From: Candidatus Saccharimonadota bacterium
GTDB taxonomy: Bacteria; Patescibacteriota; Saccharimonadia; Saccharimonadales; Saccharimonadaceae
Reading direction: 5' to 3'
Length of the DNA: 57,203 nt
NCBI GenBank assembly: GCA_028288995.1
Contig: JAQGHF010000004.1
Location: 1-57,203 of the forward strand
Positions within the stretch are counted from its first letter, which is position 1; the number at the start of each line of letters is the position of its first letter. Positions 42,196 through 50,416 of the stretch are shown here, in pieces. The notes beneath the pieces were generated by a model. That model was not told the DNA's origin. It made no database searches and worked only from the letters and a program-made list of their open reading frames with translations. A program made the position numbers and the translations under genes.

Positions 42196-43089
42196 TTATT
42201 TTTTCACGGCGACTCTAAGCTTTGCACTACGAGAACGCGGATTGTGAACGTCTTCAGTGGCTCCCGGAATTGGCTTCTTCGTGATCGGTGCGAGTTCGGC
42301 TTCAAGGCCTAATTCAAATTGATCTTTGAAAAAACGCTTAACGAGACGATCTTCAAGGCTATGGAAACTGATCACTCCTACCCTTCCGTTCTTATTCAAA
42401 AGTTTTGGAAGCAGCGGTAATGTTCGTTCTATTTGCCCGAGTTCGTCGTTGACGGCTATACGGAGCGATTGGAATGTGCGCGTGGCTGGATGGATGTGAC
42501 CCGTCCTATATGAGCCGCGATTGTTTTCAGCCAACAGTGTGGCGAGTGCTTCAGTCGATTCAAACGGTCTGTTTGCAATGATCAGCTCAGCAATTCGCTT
42601 TGCGTCCATGTACCGCTCTTCGCCGTAGTCATGGATGATCTTTGCCAGTTCGTCTACTGATGTGCCTTGGATAAGTTCGTGAGCAGTTAATGCCTGCTGA
42701 CGATCCATACGCATATCGAGCGGACCCGTATTTTTAAAAGAAAACCCTCGTTCGCCCTGGTCGAGCTGTGGTGACGACACCCCCAGATCAATCAGGATAA
42801 CATCGAATGTCTTCCCTTCTTCGACCAACTGACGTGCAGCTGATTCAAAGTCGGTATGCATAAGACGCACGCCTTTATCTCCGAGACTCGACAAATGCTC
42901 AATCGCATAGTCGTCACGGTCGACAAGGACGCTTTCCTTAAAGTTTTCGGTTCTTTTTAATACTTCCCCTGCATGTCCACCGTATCCAGCAGTCAGATCG
43001 AGATATGTCTCGCCTAGCTGAGGATTCAGGGTTTTAAGGGTTGCATCGAGGAGAACCGGAATATGATGTGGTGGATGTTCTTTACTCAT
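42196..43089 (-). CDS. rsmH: 16S rRNA m4C1402 methyltransferase RsmH (MraW)
   Basis: 297 residues. HHIPVLLDATLKTLNPQLGE opens the protein; the SAM site is YLDLTAGYGGHAGEVL, followed by DLGVSSPQLDQGERGFSF and GRVGVISFHSLEDRLVKRFF. It N4-methylates C1402 in the ribosomal P site. ATG 43089 is 8 nt after TATACT (43103-43098), so it has its own leaderless promoter in addition to any read-through from mraZ. Confidence 0.96.
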   Translation of the reverse strand: MSKEHPPHHIPVLLDATLKTLNPQLGETYLDLTAGYGGHAGEVLKRTENFKESVLVDRDDYAIEHLSSLGDKGVRLMHTDFESAARQLVEEGKTFDVILIDLGVSSPQLDQGERGFSFKNTGPLDMRMDRQQALTAHELIQGTSVDELAKIIHDYGEERYMDAKRIAELIIANRPFESTEALATLLAENNRGSYRTGHIHPATRTFQSLRIAVNDELGQIERTLPLLPKLLNKNGRVGVISFHSLEDRLVKRFFKDQFELGLEAELAPITKKPIPGATEDVHNPRSRSAKLRVAVKK

Positions 43090-43454
43090 CGTCTATCAGT
43101 ATACCATTACGGTAAAGCTGAGAGACTTTCGAGATCACCTAACTGATAGTGAAGCTGTTTATTTTTGTGGTTGTGTTTGTTTTTAAAAAGTCAGTCGTGC
43201 TGATGACATGGGGGCTGCAAAAGCAACTCATACCCATTTAGCGTCAAAAGCGACAACTTGTTGAGAGACTTATGTGAGGTGGAGTTTGGGAGGTGTGTTT
43301 TTTTGAGGAAGGTACGCTAGGTTGGTTAATGTGTTCCTAGAATCCACGCCTCACTACCAGATAGTTGATCTCGAGAGTGTTTCTCTTCTCGTTAATAAGT
43401 TGTTAAAGAACGAATAATTGAACAGTTACGGAAAATAGCCTATTCCTGACAGAA
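43090..43454 (-). promoter_or_regulatory. 365-bp gap between mraZ and rsmH
   Basis: No gene is seen. Next to rsmH an 8-bp inverted repeat, CTATCAGT (43093-43100) and ACTGATAG (43142-43149), encloses a smaller TACC/GGTA hairpin, and its inner edge overlaps the rsmH -10. This could be an operator or, in read-through RNA from mraZ, a fold that hides the rsmH start. The remaining 300 bp show G/T-rich tracts and nothing identifiable. Confidence 0.45.
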
Positions 43455-43823
43455 TCAATCCGGAGCCATCAGGCGCCAATACTTACCCGCTCGGACAGCT
43501 ACGATGTCTCTGGTCAAGACAGCATAATCTAAAAGATGCTGCTCTATAGTGATGCGTCCCTGTTTTTGATCGAGTTCAGCTTCAGTCTTACCGCGACGAA
43601 ATTGTACGTTCACGTCCGCAGTCTTCTCATCGAGAATACCACTGCCATCTTGAAGGGCTGTTTCGACTTCTCCATCCCAAATTGCTTTAGGGTAGAGGTG
43701 CAAATAAGAACCGAATCCGCGAGTCAGAACGACACCCGAGATAAATTCTTCGCGAAGTTCTGCAGGAATCGTCAAACGACGCTTATCATCCAGTCTTCGT
43801 TCAAAATAATCAACGCTTGCCAC
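43455..43823 (-). CDS. mraZ: MraZ transcriptional regulator
   Basis: 122 residues, somewhat shorter than the usual about 145. Two SpoVT/AbrB half-domains are seen: ERRLDDKRRLTIPAELREEF with ...LTRGFGSYLHLYP, and ELDQKQGRITIEQHLLDYA. The second half-site has an extra residue (DQKQGRI) compared with the normal DxxGRI. MraZ represses its own dcw operon by binding TGGG repeats, which are present upstream. GTG start with AGGAG about 10 nt before it. Confidence 0.9.
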   Translation of the reverse strand: MASVDYFERRLDDKRRLTIPAELREEFISGVVLTRGFGSYLHLYPKAIWDGEVETALQDGSGILDEKTADVNVQFRRGKTEAELDQKQGRITIEQHLLDYAVLTRDIVAVRAGKYWRLMAPD

Positions 43824-43933
43824 TTTATGTTCTTCTCCTCGATTAATTCGATGGATTTTTGTATAGGTTATTTTTTAATGTAGTGTTTGTCTTAGTGGGC
43901 TCTTTTGTTTTTCCACTTGGACTCATCATACAA

Positions 43934-43958
43934 CCCACTATTACCCACTACAACCCCC
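43934..43958 (-). promoter_or_regulatory. MraZ operator: three GTGGG-type repeats
   Basis: On the minus strand three units (GGGGG, GTGGG, GTGGG) recur exactly every 10 bp (starts 43954, 43944, 43934 in + coordinates as CCCxC). This is the spacing of known MraZ boxes. A TAAAAT box at 43978-43973 just upstream is the likely -10, so bound MraZ would block transcription. Confidence 0.8.
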
Positions 43959-43989
43959 AATTTTGACAGAATATTTTATATCTGTTCAT

Positions 43990-43998
43990 TTATCCACA
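43990..43998 (+). other. DnaA-box-like sequence near mraZ promoter
   Basis: TTATCCACA about 12 bp upstream of the proposed mraZ -10. DnaA control of division genes is known elsewhere, but a single site is weak evidence. Confidence 0.3.
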
Positions 43999-44037
43999 GA
44001 TATGTGAATAACTCTTACGGTTTAAAGGGTAAAAGAA

Positions 44038-44075
44038 ACCACGCTTCCCCGTTTTATGTGCCAGGAAAACGTGGT
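44038..44075 (-). terminator. Terminator upstream of mraZ
   Basis: Imperfect stem ACCACG..TTCC/GG..CGTGGT, followed on the minus strand by TTCTTTT. It separates the small membrane protein gene from the dcw cluster. Confidence 0.6.
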
Positions 44076-44107
44076 AATTTTGTCTGCTACCACCGAGAAA
44101 TGAGAGA

Positions 44108-44350
44108 CTAACGAACGAATAGAATGTTGTACACCTGCGCATCGTACATAGTTGTTAAACGAAGTATGAGCCAAGCGATAAAAAATACCGCATTAATAGT
44201 AAGGGATACCAAAAGAACTGCTGTCTTTACGTCATTGAGCGTACTTGCCTTGCGAGGAGCCAACATCCATCCGCTAAACGTCTTTTTTAATGCCCTTTTT
44301 GTCGTCTTTTTTGTTTTCTGAGGAGTTTTTAGAGAAGTTTTAGTGACCAT
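44108..44350 (-). CDS. Small basic one-helix membrane protein
   Basis: 80 residues from ATG 44350 (a GTGGGG stretch lies just before it); ATG 44371 would add seven residues. The very basic N-terminus (KTPQKTKKTTKRALKKTF) could bind nucleic acid or lipid head groups. One membrane helix (TAVLLVSLTINAVFFIAWLI) ends near the C-terminus. The family is not recognised. It is followed by its own terminator, just upstream of mraZ. Confidence 0.55.
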   Translation of the reverse strand: MVTKTSLKTPQKTKKTTKRALKKTFSGWMLAPRKASTLNDVKTAVLLVSLTINAVFFIAWLILRLTTMYDAQVYNILFVR

Positions 44351-44410
44351 ATCCCCACTTTTGCATATCATTTATGCTTTGTCAATTTAGCAGAAGGCTC
44401 CCCTAGAGAT

Positions 44411-45091
44411 TTATGGTCGTCGCTTTTCAGCAGCCAGCACTTCAGTCAAACTGTTGACTGTCTCAACATACGGAGGAACTTTTTCAATACCAGCGTCGTA
44501 GAGGGACTTCACAAGGTAGCCTCGGCAATCAATCGGAAGTCCTTTAAATGAGAATGGCTTGTCGTCGACGAAAACGATATTCTTTGTAATGAATCCGCCT
44601 AGCTCTTCAGGCACATGGTACGAGTCGTCGTCCTGGCGCCAGCTTGCAATCAATGCGCCCTTAAATGTTTCACTGGTAATGAGATAGGGAATAGTTTCGA
44701 GCCCCTTAGCAGCAGCGATCTTCATCGCCTGTCCTAGCTGCGAGCCATAGGTTAAGATACCGAGCTCCGCACCTTCTTTAGCGCGAACGTAGGCAATCAG
44801 CTCCTTTGCACCAGGGTTCAACAAATCTTGCTGTAACGCCAGCTCATGATACTTTATCTCGATCTTTTGCATTTCTTCCTCACCAACATTCTCAACGATA
44901 AAGTCGCGCATCGAGAATGACTCACCCTGCGATGTATATTCTTCAAATCGTTGCTCTAGAGTAGCGGCAAGCGTGGTATCGTGGAGGGCAATAACCCCTT
45001 TCATAAGTTCCGTTGCCTTGGCTGTATCATAGACCGTCCGATCTAAATCAAGAATGTAAAATGTTGAAACGTTATGCTCGTTCACGCTCAT
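44411..45091 (-). CDS. HAD-superfamily hydrolase
   Basis: 226 residues from ATG 45091, which overlaps the yvcK stop by 20 nt; the TTG at 45127 is less likely. HAD motifs: I FYILDLDRTVYDTAK (DxDxT), II GILTYGS, and III/IV IVFVDDKPFSFKGLP. A helical cap lies between I and II. Substrate unknown; likely a phosphatase. Overlap with yvcK and the GH1 gene upstream suggests a carbohydrate-linked operon. Confidence 0.82.
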   Translation of the reverse strand: MSVNEHNVSTFYILDLDRTVYDTAKATELMKGVIALHDTTLAATLEQRFEEYTSQGESFSMRDFIVENVGEEEMQKIEIKYHELALQQDLLNPGAKELIAYVRAKEGAELGILTYGSQLGQAMKIAAAKGLETIPYLITSETFKGALIASWRQDDDSYHVPEELGGFITKNIVFVDDKPFSFKGLPIDCRGYLVKSLYDAGIEKVPPYVETVNSLTEVLAAEKRRP

Positions 45092-46091
45092 AGGTCTCCA
45101 GAATTGATTTTGCAACAGCAGCTGCATCGTGACGAATCAACGACCGCGTTACTGGAATACTATCACTTTTGTGAGCGTTTGCCATCTTTCCAAGGAAATT
45201 TCCAGCAACTGTTTTGTAATGTGCCTTTTCCAGAATGTCCTCGTCAACTTCCGTCACATATCCACCCTCTTCTTTATAGCGTGCAGCGATTTCTGCGGAT
45301 GGAACTTCATCATTATAGATAACGTAATCAAGGAATGGATTGCCGGCAAAGCGTTCGATTTCTGCGGCATGATCACTCACCGTAAATTTATCGGTCTGAC
45401 CACGTTTACTGACAAGGTTCGAGACGTACACTTTCAATGCCTCAGTTTTTTCAAGCGCTTCACCAATGCCGTCAATCACTAGTAGTGGACCAAGTGACGT
45501 ATAAAGATCGCCCGGTGCAATTACCACAATATCTGCTTGTTCGATAGCGGCGAGAGCTGTAGGGTTCGCCTTAGCGGGTGGCGTCAAAGAAATATCAGCT
45601 TTTCGAGGATCATGTTTAAAAAATTCTGCGTCGATAACGCGTTCACCGTGAAGGATCAAGCTCGTTTCAGCCCACTCCATCTTCAAGCGCACATTGTCGA
45701 GTGTCGCAGGAATCACGACACCGTTCACACGAAGAATATCAGACGCGGTCTCGACAGCTTCTGAAAAATCCCCCGTCACTTTTTCAAGCGCTGTCAGCAA
45801 AAGATTTCCGAATGAGTGCCCTGCAAACGTCCCCTCTTCAAATCGGTAATCAAATAAGTCACGGATTTTTGGTGAGTCACTCAGCGCCACAAGGCATTGA
45901 CGCACGTCACCTGGAGGTAATGTTCCGAGTTCATCACGAAGGACACCGGTGCTTCCACCATCATCAGCCATACTGACAATCGCCGCGATTTGCGTCGTAT
46001 AGGACTTTAGTGAAGACAGCATCGTGAAGCTACCTGTTCCCCCACCAATGACAGCAATTTTAATTTCATTCTTTGCAAAAGGATCTTTCAC
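45072..46091 (-). CDS. yvcK: YvcK/CofD-like regulator of carbon and wall metabolism
   Basis: 339 residues. Typical blocks are IAVIGGGTGSFTMLSSLKSY, SMADDGGSTGVLRDELG, LPPGDVRQCLVALS, GHSFGNLLLTALEK and VVIAPGDLYTSLGPLLV. YvcK binds UDP-sugars and links central carbon flow to peptidoglycan synthesis; the CofD fold itself is a phosphotransferase. GTG start at 46091 overlaps the GH1 stop by 1 nt (TAGTG). Its presence near a dcw cluster is consistent with that role. Confidence 0.92.
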   Translation of the reverse strand: MKDPFAKNEIKIAVIGGGTGSFTMLSSLKSYTTQIAAIVSMADDGGSTGVLRDELGTLPPGDVRQCLVALSDSPKIRDLFDYRFEEGTFAGHSFGNLLLTALEKVTGDFSEAVETASDILRVNGVVIPATLDNVRLKMEWAETSLILHGERVIDAEFFKHDPRKADISLTPPAKANPTALAAIEQADIVVIAPGDLYTSLGPLLVIDGIGEALEKTEALKVYVSNLVSKRGQTDKFTVSDHAAEIERFAGNPFLDYVIYNDEVPSAEIAARYKEEGGYVTEVDEDILEKAHYKTVAGNFLGKMANAHKSDSIPVTRSLIRHDAAAVAKSILETYERERA

Positions 46092-47350
46092 TACAAACCT
46101 CTTAGTCTTTTTAGTACTCGGCCATACCAGGCAGCGCTTGTTCGTAACGTACGCTTCCCTGTTTTATAATCAATCGCAACCAATCCAAATCGTGGCCATT
46201 TTCCATATGCCCACTCAAAGTTATCCATCAAACTCCAGTGTAAGTAACCTAAGACTTCCGCACCTGCCGCAATCGACTTCTGTAGGGCAATGATCGTTTC
46301 CTTAATCCACCACTCACGGTGCTGATCTTTGGCATCAGCTAACCCATTTTCGGTAATCATGATCGGTAATTTATATTTTCGGTTCAATCGCTCAATCACA
46401 AATTCAATATCTGCTGGCTGAAGATCCCAGTGGAGATCACTCGTTTTGATATCTGGGTTATGAATACGATACCCATATACCCTATTCGTGAAATAATAAT
46501 TTACCCCTAAAAAGTCACACGATTTAATAAACTTTTTAATAATAAAATCGTCCTGAAAGTACTGAATAACATTTGCACTCACACGACTCAGCCAGGCACT
46601 GTCACCTGGATACGCGTAGACTGAATTCTTGGCGATTGAAACACGGAATTTCCGATTCATGCTGTGGATAATTTTTGCGGCCTTCTTGTGACCACGTGCC
46701 ATATTGTTGATTACGCGCAGATATTTCCAAATACTGTTCTGATTTGGTGGCCATTCCTGCAAATAGTAGCTTTCAAATGCGTACACTTCAGGTTCGTTAA
46801 TCGTAATGATATACCGCATATCACTTCCAAGTTCGTGAACAATTTTCTCCGCGTAGCGCACAAAATATTTTACATTCGCCCGTTTTTCAAAGCCGCCCAT
46901 ATCCGTAAACCAGATCGGTAGCGTAAAGTGAAATAACGTGACAACAGGTTCAATCTCTCTCTTTCGAAGTTCGGCAAGATATTGTTTGTAGTGCGTGATG
47001 GCTTCAATGTTCCAAGCACCTTCCCTAGGTTCCACTCGCGACCATTCAATACTAAATCGGTACGCATTCATGTTCATTTTCGTCAAGAAATCAAAGTCTT
47101 CTTTATAGTGGTTGTAATGGTCTGCAAGATCACCGGAAACATAATTATCAGGATCCTTCGCATCGGCTTCAATGAAGTCCCAGCTTGGAAAGTCGTTGTA
47201 ATGATACTCAGCCTGCGCAGCTTTTGCTTTGGCGTTTTCTAGTTCCCATACTGACCATTGATTATGGTTACCCCCTTCAATCTGATGTGAAGCAGTTGAG
47301 GCACCCCATAAGAAGTGTTTTGGAAATTGGCTATTCTTTTTTTCAGTCAT
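46091..47350 (-). CDS. Glycoside hydrolase family 1 (beta-glucosidase type)
   Basis: 419 residues. GH1 signatures: FLWGASTASHQIEGG at the N-terminus, acid/base Glu186 in IITINEPEVY, nucleophile Glu334 in PIMITENGLAD, and LHWSLMDNFEWAYG. No signal peptide, so it acts in the cytoplasm on imported disaccharides or phospho-disaccharides. The 6-phospho specificity residues cannot be judged here. Coupled to yvcK and the HAD gene by overlaps, which suggests hydrolysis, sensing and dephosphorylation in one unit. Confidence 0.93.
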   Translation of the reverse strand: MTEKKNSQFPKHFLWGASTASHQIEGGNHNQWSVWELENAKAKAAQAEYHYNDFPSWDFIEADAKDPDNYVSGDLADHYNHYKEDFDFLTKMNMNAYRFSIEWSRVEPREGAWNIEAITHYKQYLAELRKREIEPVVTLFHFTLPIWFTDMGGFEKRANVKYFVRYAEKIVHELGSDMRYIITINEPEVYAFESYYLQEWPPNQNSIWKYLRVINNMARGHKKAAKIIHSMNRKFRVSIAKNSVYAYPGDSAWLSRVSANVIQYFQDDFIIKKFIKSCDFLGVNYYFTNRVYGYRIHNPDIKTSDLHWDLQPADIEFVIERLNRKYKLPIMITENGLADAKDQHREWWIKETIIALQKSIAAGAEVLGYLHWSLMDNFEWAYGKWPRFGLVAIDYKTGKRTLRTSAAWYGRVLKRLRGL

Positions 47351-47408
47351 GAGTTATGAGATCATTTATCGCCGCCCCGCAACTATGTGCATAGCAAATG
47401 GTCTCCCT

Positions 47409-48935
47409 CTATTGTACTACGTCTTCACCAAAGTGTTTCTGGAGGCGCATTTTAATCGAACCTTCATGTCGTCCTAGTAGCTTACTTAGTTCCTCAATTG
47501 TAAGACCCTGTTGAAATTCTTGCTTTAGCTGCGCATCCTGACTTTCTTCCCATGGTTTGTAGGCATTTGGATATGTCAGCCGCATCTTTGCAATCTTTTC
47601 GCTCCAGCCACCTTTCTTATCAATCGTTGTCTTTTCGACATCGGGTTTCTTAGCTCGTTCTTTGGCTTTTTTCTCCAAGGAAGCAAACCGTTTTGCGTCC
47701 ATCACAGCTTTACTACGAAGCACTTCGTCGATTGTCTGTGCATCCTCACTGACGCGAAGTGCCATCTGATTTATCCCCGTTAAATACAAGTTGTTCAAAT
47801 TTTTTACTCGGCTTAAAGCAACATATCCCATACCTTCGACGAAGGCTTTTCGTAGGTCAATTCGCGCAGCATCCAATGTCATTCCCTGCGACTTGTGGAT
47901 TGTAATTGCCCATGCCAAACGCAGTGGAATTTGGCTAATACTCGCGCGCTTTTTGTCACCATCACGAAGCTCCCATGTATCAGGAACCATCGAGACTTCT
48001 TTGCCATTCTTGAATTCAACGATTGGATAATCGGTGTACGGTTCGAAGTCGATAACTGTGCCGATGCTCCCGTTGACATATTTGCGCTCAGGACTATTCT
48101 TCACCGCCATCACTAAGGCACCTTTTTTAACCTTCAGCGCAGCTGGTGCAAGTACTGATCGTTGCAGCGTTTCAACGTAGCTTTCGCTACCGGTTGTCAT
48201 TTGGCTATAGACAACCTCATCGCCTTCCAGCGTTTCAAGTCTTGCCTCATTAATCTTATCGACGTCGACGTTCACCGTGTGAAGTTCGGTCAATTGTTCT
48301 AAGTCGTCCGGAAATACCTCGGCACGTGCCAGTAGCAGCTCGGCATGGTGACGACGCACATCACCAGCACGCATTGCATTCAAGATATCAAGCAATTGTT
48401 CGTCGTCCTGACGGTGCTGCTCCTGCAAATAACAAATAACTGGATCAAGTTCGCGCCAGACTTCTGAATTCACGACAAACCCACCAGCCCGTGAATCACC
48501 TCTGTTAATTGGCGGCAACTGGAAGAAATCACCGGACATGATAATTTGAATGCCACCAAACGGTTCATCTTTTTTGCGTACAAGGCGGCAGACTTCGTCC
48601 ACCATATCTAATCGGAAATCGTGAAGCATACTGATCTCATCGATAATCAAAACATCAGTTTTTTCGATAATTTCACGACGACCTTTTGCAATATGATCAA
48701 CAAACCCATGCCCAATTGAGTCATGAACACCAATCCCCGCCCAACTATGGATGGTTGTGCCCCCCAGATGGGTTGCCGCAAGACCAGTTGTTGCTGTTAC
48801 CGACACATGCTTGCCCTCATATTTGGCAAGTTTAATAAATTGATTCAACACAAAGGTCTTACCGGCTCCAGCTGGACCGGTCAAAAGCACACTCTGTCCC
48901 GAGAGCATTATCTCGAGTGCTAAACCCTGATTCAT
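47409..48935 (-). CDS. Pif1/RecD2-like DNA helicase
   Basis: 508 residues. Helicase motifs: I LLTGPAGAGKTFVLN (residues 17-31), Ia TATTGLAATHLGG, II VLIIDEISMLH, III IMSGDFFQLPPI, then AWAITIHKSQGMTLD and YVALSRVKNL. A Lys-rich linker and a C-terminal helix-turn-helix (GLTIEELSKLLGRHEGSIKM) follow. Pif1 enzymes unwind 5'-3' and remove G4s and R-loops. ATG is 8 nt past TATAAT (48949-48944), probably leaderless. Confidence 0.9.
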   Translation of the reverse strand: MNQGLALEIMLSGQSVLLTGPAGAGKTFVLNQFIKLAKYEGKHVSVTATTGLAATHLGGTTIHSWAGIGVHDSIGHGFVDHIAKGRREIIEKTDVLIIDEISMLHDFRLDMVDEVCRLVRKKDEPFGGIQIIMSGDFFQLPPINRGDSRAGGFVVNSEVWRELDPVICYLQEQHRQDDEQLLDILNAMRAGDVRRHHAELLLARAEVFPDDLEQLTELHTVNVDVDKINEARLETLEGDEVVYSQMTTGSESYVETLQRSVLAPAALKVKKGALVMAVKNSPERKYVNGSIGTVIDFEPYTDYPIVEFKNGKEVSMVPDTWELRDGDKKRASISQIPLRLAWAITIHKSQGMTLDAARIDLRKAFVEGMGYVALSRVKNLNNLYLTGINQMALRVSEDAQTIDEVLRSKAVMDAKRFASLEKKAKERAKKPDVEKTTIDKKGGWSEKIAKMRLTYPNAYKPWEESQDAQLKQEFQQGLTIEELSKLLGRHEGSIKMRLQKHFGEDVVQ

Positions 48936-48975
48936 TACTTTCTATTATACAGTGCAAAAATGGAAACGTTCTTAA

Positions 48976-49761
48976 CTAAGAAAGTGCTATTTGCAACAAT
49001 TCGATTGGATCAGCGCGCCTTGTGACAAAAGCGGTAATCGCGAAAATACGTCCTTCGTGTTCTCGTCGCGACAATGCAGTCATCTCAGCATCGTTACGAT
49101 AGTCGTCAAGATGCTCAAGAAGCACCAGATCCACTGCTAATTCACGCTCTAGCACCTTTTTACGTGACTCATTAAACCGCGGTGCATCGCGTATGAACTC
49201 CCCTGTCATAAGTGTGACAGCTAGTTTTCCACGACGATACGGTTCGCTGTACCGAACATCCACTACGGACTCACCACTCTGGGTATACTCATCACTACGA
49301 ATACATTCTAAAATCTCGCCATTGCCATTGAGTCGATACTCAACCGATTGCGTATGGCGGTAGCCATCCTCTTCAAGAAATTCCATTGGATCACCATCAT
49401 TATCTGGTTCGGTCGACATATTGTCTGTTTTTATCACCGTTTCAGCAACCGATGCGGACACCGTTGCCTTTGCAAGCCGCACCTTTAGGTCTTCAGATAA
49501 CTCTTCAAGGACAAGTTCGCGAGAACCAGCGACACGCGCAAGATACACTGTGCGAAGTCGATGGCGATTATCGCGATATCGTTTGGCTTCGAAGACTGCA
49601 TTGATCGTGTCAAAGTCTAGCATATCAACGCTGCCACTCCGTTCAAGCAGCACTGTCTGCTCGCGCTGTTCATTCCATGTTCCCATCATCGAGCCGCTTT
49701 CAGCTAACCCTCTGACAAGGTTTCTCACACCACCGGTTAATTCCTGTGAGCGCGTATTCAT
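48976..49761 (-). CDS. Uncharacterised protein
   Basis: 261 residues, not recognised. Soluble and highly charged. Landmarks are an N-terminal helical region, a central acidic linker (MSTEPDNDGDPMEFLEED), then a beta-rich part (SVEYRLNGNGEILECI, VVDVRYSEPYRRGKLAVTL) and a C-terminal helical segment. The layout resembles the protein at 51616-52461, so they may be distant paralogues. TATACT (49773-49768) is 6 nt from the ATG. It is immediately upstream of the Pif1-like helicase. Confidence 0.65.
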   Translation of the reverse strand: MNTRSQELTGGVRNLVRGLAESGSMMGTWNEQREQTVLLERSGSVDMLDFDTINAVFEAKRYRDNRHRLRTVYLARVAGSRELVLEELSEDLKVRLAKATVSASVAETVIKTDNMSTEPDNDGDPMEFLEEDGYRHTQSVEYRLNGNGEILECIRSDEYTQSGESVVDVRYSEPYRRGKLAVTLMTGEFIRDAPRFNESRKKVLERELAVDLVLLEHLDDYRNDAEMTALSRREHEGRIFAITAFVTRRADPIELLQIALS

Positions 49762-49798
49762 TCAAGCAGTATATACCTAAAATTTCTAAAGATGAAGA

Positions 49799-49826
49799 GA
49801 GCCCGCACCAACGAAGGAGCGGGCTC
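49799..49826. terminator. GC-rich intrinsic terminator
   Basis: GAGCCCGC/GCGGGCTC with a 12-nt loop; minus-strand tail TCTTCATCTTT. It ends the small protein gene that stops at 49851. Confidence 0.8.
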
Positions 49827-49850
49827 AACTTCGTGGATGCAGGCTGTGGA

Positions 49851-50312
49851 TTAGGACGCGGGACGTAGTTCACGCTCCATCAGGTAGGCGAACTTACCAA
49901 TTTCCCTTTCCACATCCTGCGTCGTGAGTGCCTTGAACAACTCGCACTCAACAGGAGTACCCTCAGCTTCTTCTTTAGAAAGAAGCTCGCCGACAGGCGA
50001 AATGACCGCCTCCGGCGTTGCCGCCGCAAACATCTTAATGACGTCGGCTACCCTCAACAGACCATAGGGCATTCTCACGATAACGAGAAATCGAGCTCTC
50101 GTTCGCGAGTAATACACCCTAATCCGACAATTAAGATCATGTCTGATAACCTTCTTGATGTCCTTGACGGACAGGTTCTCGGAAACGAACTTAAGTTCCT
50201 CGCTGGGGATGTCCTCCACGGCCACTTGCGTGATAGCCTCGGAGATTTGGATGGGAATGGTAATTGTTGATACAGTGCTGGTGCTGACCGAAAGGTCTTC
50301 CATACCAGTCAT
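49851..50312 (-). CDS. Uncharacterised small protein
   Basis: 153 residues, not recognised. Thr/Ser-rich start, then alpha/beta (ELKFVSENLSVKDIKKVI, CRIRVYYSRTRARFLVIVRM) and a C-terminal helix (VEREIGKFAYLMERELRP). AGGAAAAG lies about 8 nt before the ATG. It is a separate unit with its own terminator, sitting between the two larger unknown proteins. Confidence 0.6.
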   Translation of the reverse strand: MTGMEDLSVSTSTVSTITIPIQISEAITQVAVEDIPSEELKFVSENLSVKDIKKVIRHDLNCRIRVYYSRTRARFLVIVRMPYGLLRVADVIKMFAAATPEAVISPVGELLSKEEAEGTPVECELFKALTTQDVEREIGKFAYLMERELRPAS

Positions 50313-50416
50313 GGATATCTTTTCCTAACTGAGACGTATTTCGTCCGCGTTCTATCTCTATTAAAACCCTATTACTATATAAATGCAAGTGTTCAAAACA
50401 CAAGCTTTATCTCAAG

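Noticed and set aside
29861-43998. Origin of replication from three DnaA-like boxes (29861, 35284, 43990)
   Set aside because: The boxes are single and 5-9 kb apart, no dnaA or dnaN is near, and gene orientation converges rather than diverges.
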